Shown here: in pieces, positions 1-11,123 of the stretch
Position numbering within the stretch: position 1 is the first letter of the stretch
Layout of the letters: each line of letters starts with the position of its first letter
Assembly (NCBI RefSeq): GCF_000712295.1
Contig: NZ_JMKI01000053.1
Span: forward strand, 1 to 59,365
Direction: 5' to 3'
Source of the DNA: Synergistes jonesii
GTDB lineage: Bacteria > Synergistota > Synergistia > Synergistales > Synergistaceae
DNA: 59,365 bases
Position numbers and translations under genes: made by a program
Notes under the pieces: model-generated
Told to the model about the DNA's origin: nothing
Database searches by the model: none
Seen by the model: the letters and a program-made list of their open reading frames with translations, nothing else

Positions 1-871
<871 letters not shown>

Positions 872-1132
872 ATGCTGACATCTCATTCGCTGGAATTAAC
901 TTGGTAATTCTTTTATCTCTTATACACCGTATTCTATTGACATGGTTCGGTCGTTGATATTTCTCAAAAAATGTCTCGTATCGACGACAAAAGGTATTGT
1001 ATTACGCTTTCCTCAAAAAAGCAACCCCCGATTTTTGATTCCAGCCCGTTTTTTTGTTGACCTCAGCTTTCTTTGTTTGCCGACGCTTTATGATATAATG
1101 CGCTGATAGAAGGTATTTGCCGGAGGTATTTT
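872..1132. other. Divergent intergenic region between 16S rRNA and the PBP gene
   Basis: This AT-rich gap must hold the rRNA promoter on the minus strand and the PBP promoter on the plus strand. I looked for a minus-strand -35/-10 pair with 16-18 nt spacing: several TTGA-like hexamers exist (for example the complements near 965-970 and 1012-1017) but none pairs convincingly with a -10. No gene is visible. The rRNA leader probably starts in the 900-1050 stretch. Confidence 0.5.
1091..1099 (+). promoter_or_regulatory. Extended -10 promoter for the PBP gene
   Basis: TGATATAAT is a perfect extended -10 (TGn + TATAAT). The best -35-like hexamer at canonical distance is poor (TTGTTT at 1073-1078, 15-nt spacer), as is normal for extended -10 promoters. 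A start point near 1106 would give a leader of about 27 nt that contains the GGAGG at 1122-1126. Confidence 0.6.
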
Positions 1133-3445
1133 TTGACTATGTCTTCAACTGCCCGTCAAGACACCGATTTTTCTATAGAACATAAGCCAAAGAAAAGGCC
1201 CTTTATCCTTTCGTTCTTCTCCTCCCTTCTGCTCCTTGCTGTGCTGCTTTGCGCGGCCGGCGCGGTCGCGATGATATTTTTTCTGAAGGACGTCACCTCT
1301 TCGCTTCCCTCTTACCAGGATATGCTGGATCATCAGCCGAGCCTCGCCACGACTCTCTACGACAGAAACGGAAAGGTGATTACGCAGCTTTTCCAGGAAA
1401 ACAGGACGTGGGTGAAGCTCGACGCGGTCTCTCCGTGGATGGTGAAGGCCATCTTGGCCGCCGAAGACAGCTCTTTCTACGAGCATTCCGGCATAAGGCC
1501 GGTCGCCGTCATCCGCGCCGGGCTCGTCGATATTTTTCACAGAGGCGCGAAGCAGGGCGCGAGCACTATCACGCAGCAGCTCGCAAGGAATCTTTTCCTG
1601 TCGAGCGAGAAGACTATTATAAGGAAGGCCAAGGAGGCTGTGCTCGCCCTGAGGCTGGAGCGCATCTACACCAAGGACCAGCTTCTTGAGATGTATTTGA
1701 ATACCATTTATATGGGGCACGGCGCCTACGGTATAGAGGCGGCGGCGAAAACTTATTTTGGGAAGCAGCCTAAGGAGCTCGGGATAGACGAATCGGCAGT
1801 TCTTGCAGGGCTGGTCGCCGCACCTGAAAAGTATTCGCCTTTCAGGCACGCAAAGAATTCGCATGTGCGCAAGGCTTACGTTATGCGCAGGATGCTCGAC
1901 CTCGACTGGATATCCAACGAGGATTACAAGAGGCTGATAGATAAAAAGCCGGCGCTCGTGAAGCGTAGGAACAGGGAGACGAGTTCGCTTTCTCTCGACG
2001 GAGCTCCTTATTTCGTTTCGTACATTCTTTTCAATCAGCTGCTGCCGGTCTACGGCACGGATAAAATTTACCGAGGGGGGCTGAAGATTCATACGACGAT
2101 CGACCTCGACATTCAGCGAAAGGCCGAGGAGATCGTTTCAAAGATGCCGCACGAGGGCGCGCTCGCGGCCATCGATCCGAACACGGGGGAGATCATCGCG
2201 CTCGTAGGCGGGCGCGATTTCAACAAGAGCAAGTTCAACCGCGCGACTCAAGCGTACAGACAGCCGGGCTCCGCTTTTAAACCGTTCGTCTACGCCGCCG
2301 CGATCGAGCAGGGCTATCGCGGAATCGATCACATCCTCGACGCGCCTCTCGAATTTTCAAACGGTTGGTCGCCGACTAATTACTCGTCGAACAAGTACGA
2401 CGGAGAGGTCACTTTGATGACGGCGCTCGCTAAGTCTATCAACACCTCCGCGGTGCGCCTCGCGCAAATCGACGGCATAGAGCGCGTGGCGGGGATCGCG
2501 CGTCGCCTCGGCATCACGACGCCCTATCTGCCCGACGATCTGTCGCTTGCGCTCGGCTCGGCGAGCCTGACGCCGCTCGAGCTGCTCGTCGCCTACTCGG
2601 CCTTCGCAAACAACGGCTATCGCGTGAAGCCTTACTCCGTCAGAGAGGTCCTTTCGCGCAACGGCGACTCGCTCGAACAGAACGGACCGAGCATGGAGAG
2701 CGAAATTTCTTCGACGACGGCGGTAGAGGTGCGTTCGATGCTTCAGCAGGTCACGGCGTGGGGAACTGGGACGCGCGCTAAGATAGACGGCTATGAAACC
2801 TTCGGCAAGACGGGGACGACGAACGATTACACCGACGCGTGGTTCGTCGGAGGCGTGCCCGGGCTCGTCGCCGTAGTCTACGTCGGCAATGACGACCACA
2901 AGCCGCTCGGCGGACGCTCGACTGGTTCGGTGGCGGCTCTGCCTGTGTGGAGGGAGTTCGTTTCCTACGCCGTCGCTAAGATGAATTTGCCAGCGACCTT
3001 CTCCGTCCCTGCCGACGCGGAGGTGGAGGCTGTGAGCGTCTGCCGCAAAACGGGCTTTCTCGCAGCGCCGGGCTGCCAGACGGTAACGCTTCTTTTGCCG
3101 CAGGGTCAGGCGCCTTCGGCGACGTGCCCCTGGCACGGCGGCTCGAGCCTGGAGGCGCACTCAGACGAAAACGCCCCCGTTCTGTTGCTCGCGCCGGTGG
3201 ACGACGAGATATCCGCAGAAAGGTATGCGATGAGGCTGCAGCCAAAGTCGAAGCCGATGTCTTCGGACGGTGGAGCGCCGGCAGAGGCGGAAACGGTGCC
3301 GCTTCCGCAGAAGAAGCCCTCGCTAAACGAGCCGGTGAAGCTTCCGAGCGCAACGGCCGACCCATATAAGAAAGATCCAAGCCAGATGAGCGAGATGGAA
3401 GCGAAGTATCAGCAGCTGCTGAAAAAGTATAAGCTCATCGAATAA
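1133..3445 (+). CDS. Class A penicillin-binding protein (PBP1A family), bifunctional peptidoglycan glycosyltransferase/transpeptidase
   Basis: It polymerises lipid II into glycan strands and cross-links peptide stems at the outer face of the cytoplasmic membrane. A cytoplasmic head is followed by one membrane helix (residues about 24-50). The GT51 domain shows EDSSFYEHSG at 111-120 (Glu111 catalytic) and GASTITQQLARN at 142-153. The transpeptidase has Ser380 in SAFK, SIN at 435-437 and KTGT at 559-562, so all catalytic motifs are intact. The tail is Pro/Lys-rich. Length 770 is usual for the family. The TTG start is chosen because GGAGG at 1122-1126 lies 6 nt upstream; an in-frame ATG two codons later (1139) is the alternative. 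The gene is monocistronic and convergent with the dGTPase-like gene. Confidence 0.95.
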   Translation: MTMSSTARQDTDFSIEHKPKKRPFILSFFSSLLLLAVLLCAAGAVAMIFFLKDVTSSLPSYQDMLDHQPSLATTLYDRNGKVITQLFQENRTWVKLDAVSPWMVKAILAAEDSSFYEHSGIRPVAVIRAGLVDIFHRGAKQGASTITQQLARNLFLSSEKTIIRKAKEAVLALRLERIYTKDQLLEMYLNTIYMGHGAYGIEAAAKTYFGKQPKELGIDESAVLAGLVAAPEKYSPFRHAKNSHVRKAYVMRRMLDLDWISNEDYKRLIDKKPALVKRRNRETSSLSLDGAPYFVSYILFNQLLPVYGTDKIYRGGLKIHTTIDLDIQRKAEEIVSKMPHEGALAAIDPNTGEIIALVGGRDFNKSKFNRATQAYRQPGSAFKPFVYAAAIEQGYRGIDHILDAPLEFSNGWSPTNYSSNKYDGEVTLMTALAKSINTSAVRLAQIDGIERVAGIARRLGITTPYLPDDLSLALGSASLTPLELLVAYSAFANNGYRVKPYSVREVLSRNGDSLEQNGPSMESEISSTTAVEVRSMLQQVTAWGTGTRAKIDGYETFGKTGTTNDYTDAWFVGGVPGLVAVVYVGNDDHKPLGGRSTGSVAALPVWREFVSYAVAKMNLPATFSVPADAEVEAVSVCRKTGFLAAPGCQTVTLLLPQGQAPSATCPWHGGSSLEAHSDENAPVLLLAPVDDEISAERYAMRLQPKSKPMSSDGGAPAEAETVPLPQKKPSLNEPVKLPSATADPYKKDPSQMSEMEAKYQQLLKKYKLIE

Positions 3446-3490
3446 TATTTTAATATTTTTTGCCGCAGGCCGGCCGCGCTATCGCGGCGT

Positions 3491-4504
3491 TCAGCGGGCC
3501 TTCGGTATCGGCCAGGGGCTGGGGACGAACCTCTCCTGAAAGAAGTGCAGCGCGTAGCGGTCCGTCATGCCGGATATCATGTCTACAGCCTCCTGCGGCG
3601 AGCCGCCGTTAGTTTTGAGGCGCTCTTCAAAAAGGGCCGTGAGCACGTGCTCGACGCGCGAATCTTCTATCTGCGCGTTGGCGCGCGCGTAGACGTGACG
3701 GTATAAAAAACCGCGCAGCCTTTCTATGTAGGCTAGCATCTTATCGCTGAATTTTATTTCGCGCGCGCCGCTGTTCGCTATCACGTCGATTATCATGTCG
3801 TTGATTCTTTGGGAATTCGGAATCGAAATGATTTCCTCCATCTCGGGCGCAAGCGCGTCTCTGTCGATAAGGCCGGCGCGCAGCGCGTCGTCTATGTCGT
3901 GATTGAGGTAGGCAAGGGAATCGGAGACTCGCACGACCCACGCCTCCATCGTCGAGGGGTTCGCCAGCCCGTAGCCGGAGCGCACGTCGACCTGTCCCTT
4001 CGAATGCTGCAGTATGCCCATGCGGACTTCCCAGCTCAGGTTGAGCCCACGTCCGTCCTTCTCCAGCCTATCGACGACGCGCAGGCTCTGAGCCGCGTGA
4101 TGAAAGCCCGCAAGCCCATGTTTTTTCGCGAGCTCGTTGAGGACCTTTTCGCCCATGTGGCCGAAGGGCGTGTGTCCGAGGTCGTGTCCGAGCGCTATCG
4201 CCTCGGTGAGGTCTTCGTTGAGGCGCAGCGCGCGCGCAACGGTGCGCGCTATCTGCGAGACTTCAAGCGTGTGAGTAAGCCGCGTCCTGTAGTGGTCGCC
4301 TTCTGGCAGCAGCAGCACCTGCGTCTTATATTTCAGCCGGCGGAACGATTTGCAGTGGATTATCCTGTCGCGGTCACGCTGGAAGCAGGTGCGCACCGCG
4401 CAGGGCTCTTCTGTCCTTTCGCGCCCGCGGCTCTCGGCGGAGAGGCACGCCTGCGGCGAAAGTATTCGTCTTTCTATTTCTTCCCAGCGTTCGCGTATCG
4501 TCAT
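3491..4504 (-). CDS. Deoxyguanosinetriphosphate triphosphohydrolase-like HD protein
   Basis: This HD-superfamily hydrolase is related to Dgt, which removes the triphosphate from dGTP and so tunes dNTP pools. The metal site is visible: His78 in RLTHTLEV, His107-Asp108 in GHDLGHTPFGH, and a downstream Asp in the usual region. Length 337 matches the dGTPase-like type 2 group. The reading frame extends 22 codons further upstream, but ATG at 4504 is preferred: a GGAGAAGG ribosome-binding site lies 4 nt before it, and the homologous core starts there. Substrate is inferred; several HD proteins of this group prefer other dNTPs. Convergent with the PBP gene, with about 45 nt between them. Confidence 0.85.
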   Translation of the reverse strand: MTIRERWEEIERRILSPQACLSAESRGRERTEEPCAVRTCFQRDRDRIIHCKSFRRLKYKTQVLLLPEGDHYRTRLTHTLEVSQIARTVARALRLNEDLTEAIALGHDLGHTPFGHMGEKVLNELAKKHGLAGFHHAAQSLRVVDRLEKDGRGLNLSWEVRMGILQHSKGQVDVRSGYGLANPSTMEAWVVRVSDSLAYLNHDIDDALRAGLIDRDALAPEMEEIISIPNSQRINDMIIDVIANSGAREIKFSDKMLAYIERLRGFLYRHVYARANAQIEDSRVEHVLTALFEERLKTNGGSPQEAVDMISGMTDRYALHFFQERFVPSPWPIPKAR

Positions 4505-4582
4505 CTTTCCTTCTCCGTAATTTTTCATTTTTCCCGCCCATATTATGACAGCCAAAGCAGGCGGACGCAACGGTAATTGAAA

Positions 4583-4607
4583 GGCCGCGCCCGAAAAGGA
4601 CGCGGCC
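4583..4607 (-). terminator. Rho-independent terminator after ppdK
   Basis: GGCCGCGTCC and GGGCGCGGCC pair around a short loop that contains TTTT on the minus strand, about 35 nt past the ppdK stop. The T-tract is short (TTTC), so termination may be partial and could serve both strands. Confidence 0.6.
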
Positions 4608-4641
4608 CTTGTATTATATTTTCGTCAGCCGTTTAAAGCGC

Positions 4642-7278
4642 TTATTTGATCGCTCCGAGCGCCGCGAGCGCGGCCGAAAGCCTTGCTACCGGGACGCGGA
4701 AGGGGGAGCAGCTCACGTAGTTGAGGCCGAGCTTGTTGCAGAAGGCGATGCTCGACGGGTTGCCGCCGTGTTCGCCGCAGATCCCAAGCTTGATGTCGGG
4801 GCGCACGGAACGCCCCTTGGCCGCGGCTATCTCCATCAGGGCGCCGACGCCGTCGCGGTCAAGCTGCGCGAAGGGGTTTTCTTTGAATACGCCCATCTGG
4901 ACGTATTCTGCGAGGAATTTTCCCTCCGCGTCGTCGCGCGAATAGCCGAAGGTCGTCTGAGTGAGGTCGTTCGTGCCGCAGCTGAAGAACTGCGCGTATT
5001 TCGCGAGCTGGTCCGCGACCAACGCCGCGCGCGGCAGCTCTATCATCGTTCCGACCAGATATTCGAGCTTCACGCCGCTCTCTTCGATGATCTTCGCTCC
5101 GACGCCGTCGACGAGTTCGCGCATCGCCTTCATCTCGAACTCCGTCCCGACGAGCGGGATCATAATGTCGGGGATTATACGCAGTCCCCTCTTAGTCAGC
5201 TTGCACGCGGCGTTGAATATCGCGCGCGCCTGCATCTCGTAAATCTCTGGGTAGATCATGCCCAGGCGGCAGCCGCGGAAGCCGAGCATCGGGTTCTGCT
5301 CGTGCAGCTCGCGCGCGCGGGCCATCGTCGCGCTTATCTTCTTCGCCTCAGCGCCGTTCGGGTCGCGCTTCGCAAGCGCCTTTTCCAGCTCCGGTATCTT
5401 CGGCAGGAATTCGTGGAGAGGCGGGTCAAGGAGGCGGATCGTCACAGGCAGGCCCTGCATCGCCTCGAATATTCCCAAGAAGTCCTCCTCCTGCATTTTT
5501 TCGAGCTTATCGAGCTGAGCCACGCGCTCTTCCTTCGTCGTCGCGACGACCATCGCTTCCATTACCGGGATGCGCTCCGCCGCCATGAACATATGCTCTG
5601 TGCGGCAGAGGCCGATGCCCTTCGCTCCAAAGTCGCGCGCGCGCTTCGCGTCTTCCGGCGTGTCCGCGTTCGCCCACACATGGAGCTTCGCTATCTTGTC
5701 GGCCGTCGCGAGCAGCTCGCGGAAGTTTTCGTCGAACTTCGGCTCCATCAGCGCCATCTTGCCGAGGATGACTTCGCCGCTGCTTCCGTCGAGCGTGAGG
5801 ATGTCGTCCTTCTTCACCGTTACGTCGCCTACGGTGAATGTTTCGGCCGCGAGGTCGATCTTCACCGCTTCGGCGCCGGAGACGCACGGCTTGCCGAGGC
5901 CGCGGGCGACGACCGCCGCATGGCTGGTCATTCCGCCGTGGCTCGTGAGGACGCCCTGCGACGCAAAAAGCCCGTGGATGTCGTCCGGCGTTGTCTCCGG
6001 ACGGACGAGGACGACCGCTTCGCCCTTGCCGCCGCGCTCGGCCGCTTCGTCGGCGTCGAAGACGACCCTGCCGACCGCCGCGCCGGGCGACGCGGGGAGC
6101 CCCTTGACGAGCACATCGTGCTTCGCCTTGGCGTCGATCTGCGGGTGCAGCAGCTGCTCAACCTGCTCCGGCGAAACGCGCGATACCGCCGTCGCTTCGT
6201 CGATGAGGCCCTCGTGCAGCATTTCGACGGCGACGCGGACGGCGGCCGCGGCGGTGCGCTTGCCGTTGCGCGTCTGCAGTATGTAGAGCTTGCCGCGCTC
6301 CACCGTGAATTCTATATCCTGGGCGTCGCGGTAGTGTTTCTCAAGGAGCTTCGCGATGCGGTGGAATTCGCGGTAGACCTCCGGCATGTCCTTTTCAAGC
6401 GCCGCGATGGGCACTGGCGTGCGTATGCCGGCGACGACGTCTTCGCCCTGAGCGTTGATGAGGTATTCGCCGAAGAGCTTGTTTTCTCCGGTCGACGGGC
6501 TTCTCGTGAAGCAGACGCCGGTGCCGCAGTCGTCTCCGAGGTTTCCAAAGACCATCGTGACGACGTTGACGGCCGTACCGTACTCTTCGGGAATCTTGTT
6601 TATCTTGCGGTAGGTGATGGCGCGCGGCGTGTTCCAGCTGCGGAAGACCGCGTCGATCGCGAGGCGGAGCTGCTTCCACGGATCCGTCGGGAATTCGCGG
6701 CCGGCCTCTTTGACGATCTCTTTGTAGTCGGCCACGAGCTTCTTGAGTTCGCCGGCGGGAATCTGATAGTCGGCCTTCACTCCGGCGTTTTCCCTCGCCT
6801 TCGCGAGGCGTTCTTCAAACTTAACTATGTCCACGCCCAAGACGACGTCGGAGAACATCTGGATGAAGCGGCGATAGCTGTCGTAGGCGAATCTTTCGTC
6901 GCCGGCGGATTTCGCGAGAGCTGCGACCGTATCGTCGTTGAGTCCGAGGTTCAGTATCGTATCCATCATGCCGGGCATCGATACGGGGGCGCCGGAGCGC
7001 ACCGAAACGAGCAGCGGGTCTACGGAGGCGCCGAACTTCTTCCCGGCGAGTTTCTCCACTCTGGCGACGGCCGCCTGGACGTCCTCCCATATGCTCGCTA
7101 TAAAATCCTTTTCCTCCCAGTATTTGTGACACGCTTCCGTCGTTATGATGAAACCCGGAGGCACCGGGAGCCCTATTCTCGACATCTCAGCCAGATTGGC
7201 TCCCTTTCCGCCGAGCAGCGTCCTCATATCGGCGCTGCCCTCGCAGAAGTCATAGATGTACTTTTTTGTTGTCCGCAT
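4642..7278 (-). CDS. ppdK: Pyruvate, phosphate dikinase
   Basis: It interconverts pyruvate + ATP + Pi and PEP + AMP + PPi, linking glycolysis and gluconeogenesis in anaerobes. Domain order is the N-terminal nucleotide-binding domain (GGKGANLAEM near 23-32), the swivelling phosphohistidine domain with His453 in GGMTSHAAV, and the PEP/pyruvate barrel with the CGEHGG motif (Cys834) near the C-terminus. Length 878 fits the bacterial enzyme (about 874). The start ATG has a purine-rich AGGAGG-type site just upstream. It is the last gene of the minus-strand run and ends in a hairpin. The antisense strand of this gene is stop-free for over 900 codons, a codon-use artefact. Confidence 0.97.
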   Translation of the reverse strand: MRTTKKYIYDFCEGSADMRTLLGGKGANLAEMSRIGLPVPPGFIITTEACHKYWEEKDFIASIWEDVQAAVARVEKLAGKKFGASVDPLLVSVRSGAPVSMPGMMDTILNLGLNDDTVAALAKSAGDERFAYDSYRRFIQMFSDVVLGVDIVKFEERLAKARENAGVKADYQIPAGELKKLVADYKEIVKEAGREFPTDPWKQLRLAIDAVFRSWNTPRAITYRKINKIPEEYGTAVNVVTMVFGNLGDDCGTGVCFTRSPSTGENKLFGEYLINAQGEDVVAGIRTPVPIAALEKDMPEVYREFHRIAKLLEKHYRDAQDIEFTVERGKLYILQTRNGKRTAAAAVRVAVEMLHEGLIDEATAVSRVSPEQVEQLLHPQIDAKAKHDVLVKGLPASPGAAVGRVVFDADEAAERGGKGEAVVLVRPETTPDDIHGLFASQGVLTSHGGMTSHAAVVARGLGKPCVSGAEAVKIDLAAETFTVGDVTVKKDDILTLDGSSGEVILGKMALMEPKFDENFRELLATADKIAKLHVWANADTPEDAKRARDFGAKGIGLCRTEHMFMAAERIPVMEAMVVATTKEERVAQLDKLEKMQEEDFLGIFEAMQGLPVTIRLLDPPLHEFLPKIPELEKALAKRDPNGAEAKKISATMARARELHEQNPMLGFRGCRLGMIYPEIYEMQARAIFNAACKLTKRGLRIIPDIMIPLVGTEFEMKAMRELVDGVGAKIIEESGVKLEYLVGTMIELPRAALVADQLAKYAQFFSCGTNDLTQTTFGYSRDDAEGKFLAEYVQMGVFKENPFAQLDRDGVGALMEIAAAKGRSVRPDIKLGICGEHGGNPSSIAFCNKLGLNYVSCSPFRVPVARLSAALAALGAIK

Positions 7279-7342
7279 TACTTTATCCTCCTACTCAATT
7301 GCCGCAACGCCACACGCGTTAATCGCGGCAAGAATCTTGCCG

Positions 7343-7384
7343 CGGCGGCCGCTTCGCTGCACTGAGTTCGCACGGCGGCCGCCG
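7343..7384. repeat. GC-rich inverted repeat between glyS and ppdK
   Basis: CGGCGGCCGC (7343-7352) and GCGGCCGCCG (7375-7384) are perfect 10-bp inverted copies separated by 22 nt, lying in the 127-nt gap after glyS. There is no T-run on the minus strand, so it is not a classical terminator. It may be a transcript-stability or attenuating hairpin between the two genes. Confidence 0.5.
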
Positions 7385-7405
7385 TAATTGTAAATCCCTC
7401 CGCTG

Positions 7406-9459
7406 CTATTTAAGTATGCTGAAGTCTCCTATATGCATGAAGAAATTCTGACATTCCCCGAGCAGGGCCAGGCGGTTCGCGCGGATCTGCGGGTCCTTGT
7501 CCATGACGAGGACGTCGTTGAAGAATTGCGCTATGACGGGGGCCAGCTCCGCCATCGTCGCGGCGAGCTTCTCCCAGTCGCAGCCGGCAATGGCGCTCTT
7601 CGCTGCGGCGGTCAGTTTGCCGAGCTCCCCATATAATTCTTTCTCGGCGTCCGCCGAGAGCTTCGAGGCGTCTACAGCGCCGGGCTCCTCTTCGGCTTTC
7701 GAAAGGAGATTCTTCACGCGCACCGCGGCAGTGACGAGTTCGGCGAACCACTCTTCGCCGCTGGCCTTAGTAAGCACCTCGGAGAGGCGGAACATCTGAA
7801 GCGGCCTATTCGGCACGGTCTGCATCGCGAGCGCGACGGCCTCGTGGCTCTCTCCCTTTTCGCGGAGCTGGACCTGCTGGCGCTGCGCGACGAAGGCCTT
7901 TAATTTCTCCAGGCGCTCCGGCGCGAGCTCAAGCTGCGACGCGGCCATCTCCAAAGCTTCGTCCATATCCACGTCCAAAGAGAGCCCCCAGAGGAGCTCG
8001 TTGATCGTCCTCGCCGCGCGGCGAAGCCCGTAGGGGTCCTGGGACGAGGTCGGTTCGAGCCCTATCTTGTATATCGCGGCGAGCGTGTCGAGGCGCTCGC
8101 CTATGCCGAGCAGAGCTCCCGATATACGCGAAGGTAGCTCGTCGCCGGCGAATCTCGGCAGATACTGCTCGTAGAGGGCGAGGGCTACTTCTTCGGGCTC
8201 GCCGGCCTTGCGCGCGTATTCGCGCCCCATCACGCCCTGAACGTCTGAGAATTCGTAGACCATGTTCGTGACGAGGTCGGCCTTCGCAAGGTCGCAGGCG
8301 CGCGAGAGCACCGCGCGGTCGACGTCGCTGCCGAGGTCGTCGGCGAGCTTCAGCGTTATCTTCTTTATGCGCTGCACCTTATCGTAAACGGAGCCGAGCT
8401 GCTCCTGATAGGTAACGTTTTTAAGCTCTTCGGCGCGCTCGTCCAGCGACTTCTGCTGGTCTTCCTTCCAGAAGAAGGCCGCGTCGTAGAGGCGCGCGCG
8501 CAGAACTCTTTCGTTGCCTTCGCGCACGACGTTCATATCTTTCGCGCAGTTGTTGCTGACGCCGATGAAGTTCGCCATCAGACGCCCCTTCGCGTCGTGA
8601 ACGGGGAAGTAGCGCTGGTTCTTCGCCATCGAAAGGATAAGGACTTCCTCCGGTATTTCGAGGAATTCCCTGTCGAAGCCGCCGTAGAAGGGGATGGGAT
8701 ATTCGTTCAAGTGAACGTTCTCTTCGAGCAGTTCGGGATCTACCGTGACCTTCGCGCCGAGCTCCTTTTCTATTTCGGCGATTCCGGCGAGTATCATCGA
8801 CTTGCGCTCTTCGGGATCCGTGATGACGGAGTTTTCGCGCATCGCCGAGGCGTAAGAAGCGGCGTCTTTTATGAGTACGGAACAGCTTCCCATGAACCTG
8901 TGCCCGCGGGAGAGGTTTCCGCTCTTTACGCCGCCGAATTCGACGCCGACGACTTTGTCTCCGTAAAGCGCGACTATCCAGCGCACGGGGCGCGCGAAGC
9001 GGACGTTTTTATCGGCCCAGTACATGCTCTTTGGGAAGGAGAGGCGGCGCATGAGCCTTTCGAGTATCTCCGGAAGCAGCGACATCGTCGCTTCGCCGGC
9101 GGTGCGCTTCTCCGCGACGACATATTCTACGTTTCCTATCTCCTGTATCTTCAGCTCGGATACGTCGACGCCCTTGCCGCGCGCAAAGCCCTGCGCGGCT
9201 TTCGTGGGGTTGCCTTCCGCGTCGAAGGCGGCGGCTTTCGCCGGGCCCTTGAAGGTCTCCACGGCGTCCTCCTGCCTTTCGGCCAGGTCGACGGCCGTCA
9301 GCACTAGGCGGCGCGGCGTGCACTGCGCCTTTACCCCTCCATGCGGGATGTGGGCTGCGGCGAACTCCTCCTCCGCGAACGCGGCAAGGTCGGCCAAAGC
9401 CTTCGGCATAAAGCGCGCCGGTATCTCTTCCGTTCCTATTTCAAAGAGAAGGTCTGCCA

Positions 9460-9460
<1 letters not shown>
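7406..9460 (-). CDS. glyS: Glycyl-tRNA synthetase beta subunit
   Basis: This is the beta chain of the alpha2-beta2 glycyl-tRNA synthetase; it recognises tRNA-Gly and has an HD-like and an anticodon-binding region. The protein opens with LLFEIGTEEIPARFMP, the family signature, and is 684 residues long, as expected. The frame runs 62 codons upstream into glyQ, but ATG at 9460 is the real start: it shares one base with the glyQ stop (TAATG), a classic coupled arrangement for this pair. The heterotetrameric enzyme type is ancestral in bacteria, so this is the expected form. Confidence 0.97.
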
Positions 9461-10359
<899 letters not shown>

Positions 10360-10409
10360 GCACTTTGCCTCCTTTGGTCGGTGCTGCCTTTTCTCAATAA
10401 TTTGCTATT

Positions 10410-11123
10410 TTATCTCATATTGGCGAAATATGGCGAAAGTAATTTGATATTCTTGAGAAAATTCTCGTTTTTGCGAGGCTCCTTCGACCAGAGAAGAAAT
10501 TTCTCGTGCGGCAGCAGCGCGGCCGCGCGAAGTTCCGCAAGCTCGGCGGCGTCCATACTCAGCCCGCCGTTTTTCGCGCAAGAGGCGCAGAAGACCCCCT
10601 CCTTCGTCATGACTCCGCGGCCTGAGAGGCGCGTCCCGCAGGAGGCGCATATATCGTAAGAGGGCGCGAGCCCCATCAGATTCAAAAACTTCCAAGTGTA
10701 GCGGAACTCGACGGCCGCCGGGGGGCATTTTTCGCGCAGCTGCACGAGCGCGCTCCACAAAGCGCGCAGGAGCGCGTCGTTCTCGCAGCCGGTCGGAGCC
10801 TCCCTCGCGGTCAGCTTATAGAGCCGCATCGCGCATAGCAGCGTACCGCCGCTTTCGCGCAGCGTCAAAAAATCCTCCCTGACCTCGGCGTCCTGAAGAT
10901 ATAGTTTTGTCGGGCTCTGATATAGGGAGTAGCGCGCCCACGTCAGCGGCTCGGTGGCGCCGCCGAAGCGGTTCTTCGCGTTCGCGCGCGGCGCCCCCGC
11001 CCAGCGCGGCCCGAGCTCCCGCATGAATATCAAAATGGACTGCCCCTCTTTCGCCGAATCTTTGCGCAGAAGGACAGTCCCCGTCTTTGTGTAATAACCC
11101 TGAGGCAGATGCGCGGGGATCAA
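10410..11123 (-). CDS. recO: DNA repair protein RecO
   Basis: A recombination mediator that helps RecR load RecA on SSB-coated single-stranded DNA. It has an N-terminal OB-fold opening (YTKTGTVLLRKDSAKEGQ, residues 11-28) and a C-terminal zinc ribbon with Cys159, Cys162, Cys179 and Cys182. Length 237 is normal. The start is probably TTG at 11123, overlapping the era stop as TTGA; no later start retains the OB-fold. The same TTGA junction recurs at the thyX/DUF1385 pair. Located between era and glyQ, as in many bacteria. Confidence 0.9.
   Translation of the reverse strand: MIPAHLPQGYYTKTGTVLLRKDSAKEGQSILIFMRELGPRWAGAPRANAKNRFGGATEPLTWARYSLYQSPTKLYLQDAEVREDFLTLRESGGTLLCAMRLYKLTAREAPTGCENDALLRALWSALVQLREKCPPAAVEFRYTWKFLNLMGLAPSYDICASCGTRLSGRGVMTKEGVFCASCAKNGGLSMDAAELAELRAAALLPHEKFLLWSKEPRKNENFLKNIKLLSPYFANMR

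Noticed and set aside
872-1050. An rRNA promoter on the minus strand
   Set aside because: Expected here, but no hexamer pair with acceptable spacing was found, so no coordinates are claimed.
4609-7365. A 918-codon plus-strand ORF opposite ppdK
   Set aside because: It is exactly antisense to a full-length ppdK with all catalytic motifs; its translation is Arg/Ala/Leu-rich low-complexity, the usual shadow of GC-rich codon use.
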